Shown here piece by piece: positions 35,210 to 39,974 of a stretch of 39,974 nt of DNA. The position numbers and the translations under genes are program-made. The notes beneath the pieces were generated by a model. It made no database searches. It was not told the DNA's origin and worked only from the letters and a program-made list of their open reading frames with translations. Source of the DNA: Candidatus Zixiibacteriota bacterium (lineage in GTDB: Bacteria > Zixibacteria > MSB-5A5 > GN15 > FEB-12); contig JAWXAN010000022.1 in the NCBI GenBank assembly GCA_034439475.1, positions 1 to 39,974 of the forward strand, given 5' to 3'. The stretch's first letter is position 1; every line of letters begins with the position of its first letter.

Positions 35210-36081
35210 TGGCGTTTCTCCCTCATTTTAAAAAAACCTACCAACGGGACGATATATGATTCGTTGGTGCGGATATCCACAAAATCCATATTGATAACCT
35301 GAAAACCCCTTTTCAGGTTCTTATTATCTTCCGCAGCCCGGCGCGAGAATTCTTTTCTGAACTCACGCGACCCGGTATCAATGAGCACCACTTCGCCAGT
35401 CTCGGCGTCCTCAAGCTCGATGAGTCCAACATCCTCAAAACTGCTCTCGCGCGGATCGGAAACCCTTATCGCGATGATATCATGCTTCTTGTTGGCTATC
35501 TGCAAGGGCTTAATAAAACCCTGAGACAGGAAGTCCGAAATAAGAAAGACAACTGATTTTCGTCGTATGACGCGGTTGAAGTATTCAAGTGCGCCGTTGA
35601 CATCAGTTCCCTTTCCCTCGGGCTGAAAATAGAGAATTTCACGAATAATCCGAAGCACGTGTCCACGCCCTTTCTTGGGCGGTACAAATTTTTCAATCCT
35701 ATCCGTAAAAATAATCAAGCCTACTTTATCGTTATTCTTGATAGCGGAAAAAGCAAGCAAGGCGCACAATTCAGCGGCCGTATCGCTTTTGAAGCGGTCG
35801 CGGGTTCCGAATTTGCCAGAAGACGAGGCATCGACCAAAAGCACAACCGAGAGCTCCCTCTCTTCTCTGAATTTCTTGATATGCGCGAAACCCGTGCGCG
35901 CCGTCACGTTCCAGTCTATAAGCCGAATGTCATCGCCGGGATAATACTCTCGCACCTCTTCGAACTCCATCCCTTGTCCTTTGAAGGTGGAATGATATTC
36001 ACCCGAAAAGAGATCATTGACCAATCTCTTCGTGCGAATTTCGATACGACGGATTTTTTTCAGTATTTCGCGGGGTATCAT
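35206..36081 (-). CDS. DUF58 (VWA-like) protein of the moxR operon
   Basis: A 291-residue DUF58 protein with no signal peptide or membrane helix. The family signature GMEFEEVREYYPGDDIRLIDWNVTARTG (about 37-64) is complete. It is followed by a VWA-like fold with DASSS (84-88), FTDRIEKFVPPKKGRGHV and LISDFL. These proteins are found next to MoxR ATPases and are thought to act as their adaptors or substrates. Here it follows moxR after 14 bases and overlaps the next gene by 4. Confidence 0.93.
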   Translation of the reverse strand: MIPREILKKIRRIEIRTKRLVNDLFSGEYHSTFKGQGMEFEEVREYYPGDDIRLIDWNVTARTGFAHIKKFREERELSVVLLVDASSSGKFGTRDRFKSDTAAELCALLAFSAIKNNDKVGLIIFTDRIEKFVPPKKGRGHVLRIIREILYFQPEGKGTDVNGALEYFNRVIRRKSVVFLISDFLSQGFIKPLQIANKKHDIIAIRVSDPRESSFEDVGLIELEDAETGEVVLIDTGSREFRKEFSRRAAEDNKNLKRGFQVINMDFVDIRTNESYIVPLVGFFKMREKRH

Positions 36082-36095
36082 AGCTCAGACGACCG

Positions 36096-37088
36096 TTATG
36101 GAACCTCAATAGCGTCGAAAATGCGTTGAACTATTTTATCCGATGTCACTTCTTCGGCTTCCGCTTCGTAGGTGAGGATAACGCGGTGCCTGAGCACATC
36201 CGGGCCGATTGCTTTTACATCTTCTGGAGTTATATAGCCGCGCCCTTTGATGAAGGCATGGGCTTTTGCCGCCAAATTTAAATAAATTGTAGCTCTCGGC
36301 GACGCGCCAAAGGATATGAGGTCTTTTAGGTCAGAGAGACCGTATTTCTGTGGCTCGCGCGTTGCGAAGATAATGTTCACAATATATTCTTTTACTTTCT
36401 CATCAACATAGATCGAACGAACAACATCGCGCGCTCGAATAATATCTGCAGGGCTTATGACCCGTTTGACTTCAAAGTGGTGTACTGCCGTATTGCGGTC
36501 CATAATTATCCGTTCTTCGGCAGGGGTCGGGTATGTAATCTTTAGCATAAACATGAACCGGTCAATTTGGGCCTCTGGGAGCGGATACGTCCCTTCCTGC
36601 TCGATTGGATTCTGAGTGGCCAGGACAAGAAACGGTTCGTCGAGGGGATAGGTCGTGTCGCCGATAGTAACCTGTCGCTCTTGCATAGCTTCCAATAGCG
36701 CGGACTGAACTTTGGCGGGAGCGCGGTTTATCTCATCGGCAAGGATAATATTTGCAAAAACCGGCCCCCGTTTGACAGTGAACTCTGCCTTCTGAGGGTT
36801 ATAAATCATCGTGCCGATGAGGTCAGCAGGAAGCAAATCCGGCGTGAATTGGATGCGATGAAACTTCACTTGAATGGCATCGGCAAGGGTTTTCACTGCG
36901 AGCGTTTTGGCAAGACCCGGAACTCCCTCAATAAGGATATGTCCGTTGGCAAGAATCCCCATCATAAGGCGTTCAATGAGATATTTCTGTCCGACGATGA
37001 CAGAACTCAACTCGCTCGTGAGCCGTTCGACAAACGAAGCCTCTTTTTCTACTGTTGCCTGAATCTGCTGGATGTCAAACTCCATCAT
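36096..37088 (-). CDS. MoxR-family AAA+ ATPase
   Basis: A 330-residue AAA+ ATPase of the MoxR family, thought to remodel or load partner VWA proteins. Walker A is GVPGLAKT (55-62) with Walker B IILADEINRAP (114-124). Sensor 1 is ATQNP (157-161), and PEAQIDRF (171-178) carries the arginine-finger region. The C-terminal lid contains SFGASPRATIYLNLAAKAHAF (sensor 2). GGAGGA abuts the first of two tandem ATG codons, so initiation may use ATG 37085. It follows a BatD-like gene after 18 bases and heads the DUF58-Bat series. No signal peptide is present. Confidence 0.96.
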   Translation of the reverse strand: MMEFDIQQIQATVEKEASFVERLTSELSSVIVGQKYLIERLMMGILANGHILIEGVPGLAKTLAVKTLADAIQVKFHRIQFTPDLLPADLIGTMIYNPQKAEFTVKRGPVFANIILADEINRAPAKVQSALLEAMQERQVTIGDTTYPLDEPFLVLATQNPIEQEGTYPLPEAQIDRFMFMLKITYPTPAEERIIMDRNTAVHHFEVKRVISPADIIRARDVVRSIYVDEKVKEYIVNIIFATREPQKYGLSDLKDLISFGASPRATIYLNLAAKAHAFIKGRGYITPEDVKAIGPDVLRHRVILTYEAEAEEVTSDKIVQRIFDAIEVP

Positions 37089-37106
37089 TCCTCCATCTAT
37101 TCACTG

Positions 37107-37982
37107 TTAATGAGCCGTTGTTTCAAAAAGCGACCGAACTTCAGCCTCAAGGCGTATCACATCGCCGGGGGCAGGCGCAACCGGGGAAAATTTCTGTCTT
37201 TGTGCCTGAAGGAGCCAAGCCCCAATCTTTTCTTTGTAAGCAGGGGGCATATCGCTTGTGTCTATAAACCGAACGATGTCCTCTGTCGGGCGAGGTGTGG
37301 AGTTCATACCGTGGTTGGTCGAGAGGTACCACAGAAGCAGTTTGTATAATCCCGTTTGAAACTGTTTCATATCACCGCCGGATTCTTCACGCAGAGCGCT
37401 CAATCGAACCAGGAGTTTCTGAGTCGGTGTCTGGATCACTTCGTTCGGCCTCCGGCTTCGAATGACCAGCACCGCGACAAATGTCATGCTCAAAAGCAAC
37501 GTTATCCCGAGAATGATTTTTACCGGACGGGAAAGCAAGGTTGGGGTTCTCGGGACTGAAGTCGGCCTGGCCACTGGATCGGAAACGATCAGTATCATTC
37601 CTTCGGTGACAAGCTCTCCGGAAATACTGTCAGGCCAACTGACATATCTTATGACTATTGGCTCTATTTTCCCTGCGCCGGAAATTGTCGGCTCAAGGTT
37701 AAAGCGAAAAGTCTTGGTTGTTATTTCGCCTGCCTCTGCGGTGGAGGTCTTGACTGACGACGAGAACTGTTTGACTTTCAAACGGTCTAATTGCGGTTGA
37801 AGTGGTTTGTCGAATCGATAGGCCGATTGATCCCCCTGCCAACTGAGCGTGATCTCAAGCGTGGCGGTTTCATCGAAAGCAATTGAGGCCTTATCCAAAG
37901 ATTGTGATAGTGACAACTCGCTCGCTGTAGAGGAGCAGGCAAGACAAACGAAAAAGAACAGAAGTTTCCAGAATCGAATCAT
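37107..37982 (-). CDS. BatD-like membrane protein, first gene of the moxR operon
   Basis: About 291 residues from ATG 37982. The start fits a signal peptide, MIRFWKLLFFFVCLACSSTAS; the frame runs 40 codons further up through the promoter region, which is unlikely to be translated. A beta-sandwich (about 22-160; KASIAFDETATLEITLSW, KTFRFNLEPTISGAGKIEPIVIRYVSW) is followed by a membrane helix (about 175-195) and a helical C-terminal domain (KLLVRLSALREESGGDMKQFQTGLYKLLLWYL). This layout repeats that of batD and of the gene at 33223-34308. The family is not one I can name precisely; assignment to the BatD group is by architecture. It starts the operon behind two promoter-like pairs. Confidence 0.75.
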   Translation of the reverse strand: MIRFWKLLFFFVCLACSSTASELSLSQSLDKASIAFDETATLEITLSWQGDQSAYRFDKPLQPQLDRLKVKQFSSSVKTSTAEAGEITTKTFRFNLEPTISGAGKIEPIVIRYVSWPDSISGELVTEGMILIVSDPVARPTSVPRTPTLLSRPVKIILGITLLLSMTFVAVLVIRSRRPNEVIQTPTQKLLVRLSALREESGGDMKQFQTGLYKLLLWYLSTNHGMNSTPRPTEDIVRFIDTSDMPPAYKEKIGAWLLQAQRQKFSPVAPAPGDVIRLEAEVRSLFETTAH

Positions 37983-38032
37983 GTTTAGTATCTCGTTACG
38001 TAAAACACTGAGTGGGCATGTCCAAGCGGCGT

Positions 38033-38060
38033 AAAGTATCATCCGCCAATTGTTTGTCAA
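38033..38060 (-). promoter_or_regulatory. Candidate promoter of moxR/Bat operon (proximal)
   Basis: Minus-strand TTGACA (38055-38060, perfect) is followed after 16 bases by TACTTT (38033-38038, weak). The leader to the ATG at 37982 would be about 45 bases. Confidence 0.45.
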
Positions 38061-38100
38061 GTGTTTAGTTACTTCCGTCAGTAACCGTAAACAATGTGTC

Positions 38101-38131
38101 ATTATACCGTCAGAGGGCTTTTTTGTTTCAA
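38101..38131 (-). promoter_or_regulatory. Candidate promoter of moxR/Bat operon (distal)
   Basis: Minus-strand TATAAT (38101-38106, perfect -10) has TTGAAA (38126-38131) upstream with a 19-base spacer, longer than ideal. It may act together with the proximal site or be an alternative. Confidence 0.4.
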
Positions 38132-38137
38132 TTGTTT

Positions 38138-38989
38138 TTAACCTATAACCAGAGCAAATAGACCGACTGCCATCCCGATTTTGAGCAGAAACGACCCGAC
38201 ACCAATTATTTTCTGAGTTGGTCGGTTAAGGGCGTAAATAAAGAATCCCAAAAGCGGAACATTTACGCAACCGATCACAAGAATAGCGAATACAGACCCA
38301 TACGCTTCAGACTTGACTAATAAAACAGTGAAAACAAACAGAAGCGCCAAGCAGACCAAAACCACCCTGAGAGTTGATGCAATGCCCGCTACGGATGGAA
38401 ATGTGATCACTCCGGCGCGGCTATCCCCCTCGATATCCTGCGCATCTTTGACAAGCTCTCTGATGAAATGCAGAATAAATGCATAGATGACCCCAATGAG
38501 CGGACCAGGTATGAGCAATGCCGCGTTGACATTGACAGCATACCCACCAGCTAAAAGGGTCATGGCGGCCAACGCCGCAACGGTGAGATTACCGAGCAAT
38601 AAAATCCGCTTTAGGCGGTGATTATAGAGATAGAGCAGCCCTATCGCCGAGAGACATACGAGCGATACAGTAAAATTTACAGTCAGGCTGATTGCTACCG
38701 CAAGAAGATTAAGCACAGCCAATAGACGTTTTGAAAAAGCTGTACTGAGCAGGCCGCGAACCAATATTCGCTCAGGACGATTTATTCGATCGATTTCAAT
38801 ATCAGCTAAATCATTTCCGATGTTTCCGGCCGCGCACACCAGAAATGTGGCTATAGAAGTGAAGAATATATTTAGATAGTCCAACGAAGCGTCGGTGGCG
38901 GTCATTGATGCCCCAACCCACACTCCGACCATGGCCATCAGACAATTTGTGACTCGAATAAGTCTACATATATGTACGAATGTTGACAC
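38138..38989 (-). CDS. UbiA-family prenyltransferase
   Basis: A 283-residue integral membrane prenyltransferase with about eight to nine helices. The two Asp-rich motifs of the superfamily are clear: N59-D-L-A-D-I-E-I-D67 (then RINRPERIL) and K181-D-A-Q-D-I-E-G-D189. Together with NRPERILVRG these resemble the branch containing digeranylgeranylglyceryl phosphate synthase and its bacterial relatives, but menaquinone or other polyprenyl transferases share them. The acceptor cannot be decided here. The start is GTG at 38989, since a stop codon lies two codons upstream; there is no strong Shine-Dalgarno. An extended -10 promoter lies about 40 bases upstream. Confidence 0.9.
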   Translation of the reverse strand: MSTFVHICRLIRVTNCLMAMVGVWVGASMTATDASLDYLNIFFTSIATFLVCAAGNIGNDLADIEIDRINRPERILVRGLLSTAFSKRLLAVLNLLAVAISLTVNFTVSLVCLSAIGLLYLYNHRLKRILLLGNLTVAALAAMTLLAGGYAVNVNAALLIPGPLIGVIYAFILHFIRELVKDAQDIEGDSRAGVITFPSVAGIASTLRVVLVCLALLFVFTVLLVKSEAYGSVFAILVIGCVNVPLLGFFIYALNRPTQKIIGVGSFLLKIGMAVGLFALVIG

Positions 38990-39027
38990 GAGTTAGAAAA
39001 TAGACGAGTAACCTGAGAACATCAACA

Positions 39028-39036
39028 ATTATAGCA
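39028..39036 (-). promoter_or_regulatory. Extended -10 promoter of UbiA gene
   Basis: The minus strand reads TG-C-TATAAT (39028-39036), a perfect extended -10 element. No recognisable -35 box lies at the usual distance, as is normal for extended -10 promoters. The leader to the GTG at 38989 would be about 32 bases. Confidence 0.55.
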
Positions 39037-39073
39037 CAGGAGATACACCAAGAGGCTACGACTGTGCCCAGGA

Positions 39074-39974
39074 CTATAAATCGGACGACAACTCAATTGA
39101 CACCTGCGGCTGGCTCAAACGAAGTTCGGGATTCCAGCCCAGCGAAAGCATCAGCGATCTTTCTTCTGTAAGAAGCGATATCCCCACGCCGTATGAATAG
39201 CGAAAGAGTTCTTCAGTTATGACAGAGCCTGCCGCTGTCCGCGTTTCCAGAATGGGCCGGTTCAGATAAGCGGCATCAATAAATGTAAAAAGTGTCCCGT
39301 TTTCAAAGCGCAGTCTCGGCTCCACTGTACCAAAGACGCTCCTCTGAACAAAAAACTGTTCGCTCCGATAACCCCTCAGACTGCCGGGACCTCCGAGAGG
39401 AATCATTTCTGAAAGCGGGGGCAACTTTTCCGCGGTCTCAAAACCCATATAATCTGCCCCGATATGCGCACGGAACTTTCCTGCAATCGGCTGATACAGG
39501 TCTGCGGAAAATGTTGCGCGTGTGTCATTAAATGAACTGCCATCATTCCGTAATGTATCTATTAGCCTCTTGTCGTATTTTCGGTGAATGTAGGATAGAG
39601 TCCAATCAAAAACGAATCCTCGACCCGGATTTCTCATAACGTCCAAACCCCGACCTTCAAACCGGAAGTCGCCTTGAAAGCGCACATATCGATCTACACC
39701 GGATACAGGCTCGACTCTTCTCACACTTATGCCTGCTCCACCGAACAGATCCTCTTTTATTGTGGTCCGGTAATTAGTCTCGAGAGCGAATTCATAAAAC
39801 TCGTTTTTGTAATTGCGAGTACTTATAAAACTTTCAATTTGACCTAAACCAAGCCAGAATAAAGGCTGGGAATATGCGACGCGAAAATTCGAGCGGCTAC
39901 TCGCGCGTCGATCGCTCACAACAGAAACCTCGCGTCCATCTCCGAAGATATTGCGCAGACGAAGATCCAGATTC
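39074..39974 (-). CDS. Omp85/BamA-like outer-membrane protein, partial (C-terminal barrel)
   Basis: The frame continues without a stop to the right edge, so the N-terminus (POTRA domains, if any) lies outside; about 300 residues are seen. The sequence is a 16-strand-type barrel: alternating aromatic/polar strands such as NFRVAYSQPLFWLG, GFVFDWTLSYIHRKY and LMLSLGWNPELRLSQPQVSIELSSDL at the end. The loop GGPGSLRGYRSEQFF contains the (V/I/L)-R-G-(F/Y) motif of loop 6 that is diagnostic for BamA/TamA/FhaC proteins. The C-terminal residue is Leu rather than the Phe common in proteobacteria. Whether it is BamA, TamA or another Omp85 member cannot be told without the N-terminal domains. Confidence 0.88.
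   Translation of the reverse strand, partial: NLDLRLRNIFGDGREVSVVSDRRASSRSNFRVAYSQPLFWLGLGQIESFISTRNYKNEFYEFALETNYRTTIKEDLFGGAGISVRRVEPVSGVDRYVRFQGDFRFEGRGLDVMRNPGRGFVFDWTLSYIHRKYDKRLIDTLRNDGSSFNDTRATFSADLYQPIAGKFRAHIGADYMGFETAEKLPPLSEMIPLGGPGSLRGYRSEQFFVQRSVFGTVEPRLRFENGTLFTFIDAAYLNRPILETRTAAGSVITEELFRYSYGVGISLLTEERSLMLSLGWNPELRLSQPQVSIELSSDL

Larger units (their letters stand above)
37983..38137. other. Intergenic spacer before the moxR/Bat operon
   Basis: This 155-base gap follows the UbiA gene and must contain the promoter of the operon. It has two candidate promoters but no clear terminator hairpin for the UbiA gene, only a T-poor, A/T-rich end. Confidence 0.5.

Noticed and set aside
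1-39974. CRISPR arrays, insertion sequences, rRNA, riboswitches
   Set aside because: No regularly spaced direct repeats, transposase motifs, rRNA segments or conserved riboswitch cores were seen on either strand.

Overview
The window is a dense bacterial chromosome segment of moderate GC content. Every protein gene I can support lies on the minus strand, and the only plus-strand gene is a selenocysteine tRNA. The gene set suggests a diderm of the FCB group (Bacteroidota, Chlorobi, Gemmatimonadota, Zixibacteria and relatives). The main reasons are a 2029-residue SprA-type outer-membrane protein, a full moxR/Bat operon, an Omp85 barrel and a bacillithiol pathway. A candidate phylum such as Zixibacteria is my guess; marker-gene phylogeny would be needed. 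I see no insertion sequences, phage genes or CRISPR arrays. Most of the region is housekeeping plus cell-envelope functions.

Layout in transcription order, right to left. (1) 39974-38138: the C-terminal part of an Omp85/BamA-like barrel, then a UbiA prenyltransferase behind its own extended -10 promoter. (2) 37982-27809: a tightly coupled envelope operon. It runs BatD-like protein, MoxR AAA+ ATPase, DUF58, a TPR lipoprotein with a SurA_N-like domain, a second BatD/DUF4381-like protein, BatA, BatB, BatC, BatD, BatE. Several genes overlap by 4-32 bases. (3) 27718-22101: behind a strong promoter, a UPF0104 membrane protein, CorA, and the bacillithiol genes bshC, bshA, bshB1. (4) 22016-21413: an unrecognised 161-residue protein convergent with selC (tRNA-Sec). 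(5) 21266-17588: recG, a DUF1844 protein and murB. (6) 17554-5636: sprA, an M28/glutaminyl-cyclase-like lipoprotein, selA, selB and a YtcJ-like amidohydrolase. (7) 5534-2854: an nfeD protease-slipin pair and a dCMP deaminase. (8) 2653-1: glnA (GSI-alpha type), a probable terminator, and a glycine-rich PGRS-like lipoprotein cut by the left edge.

Functional themes. selA, selB and selC together show a selenocysteine decoding system, although selD and any selenoprotein gene lie outside. bshA, bshB1 and bshC together make bacillithiol. SprA next to a glutaminyl-cyclase-like lipoprotein suggests type IX secretion with N-terminal pyroglutamate formation; two exported proteins of the Bat operon have Gln at the predicted mature N-terminus. 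At several promoters (murB, the M28 gene, the glycine-rich gene, selC) the -10 box lies only 5-6 bases from the start codon or the tRNA 5' end, which suggests leaderless transcripts.

No stretch above 300 bases lacks a gene. The largest gaps are 2654-2853, 18542-18731, 37983-38137 and 21267-21412.
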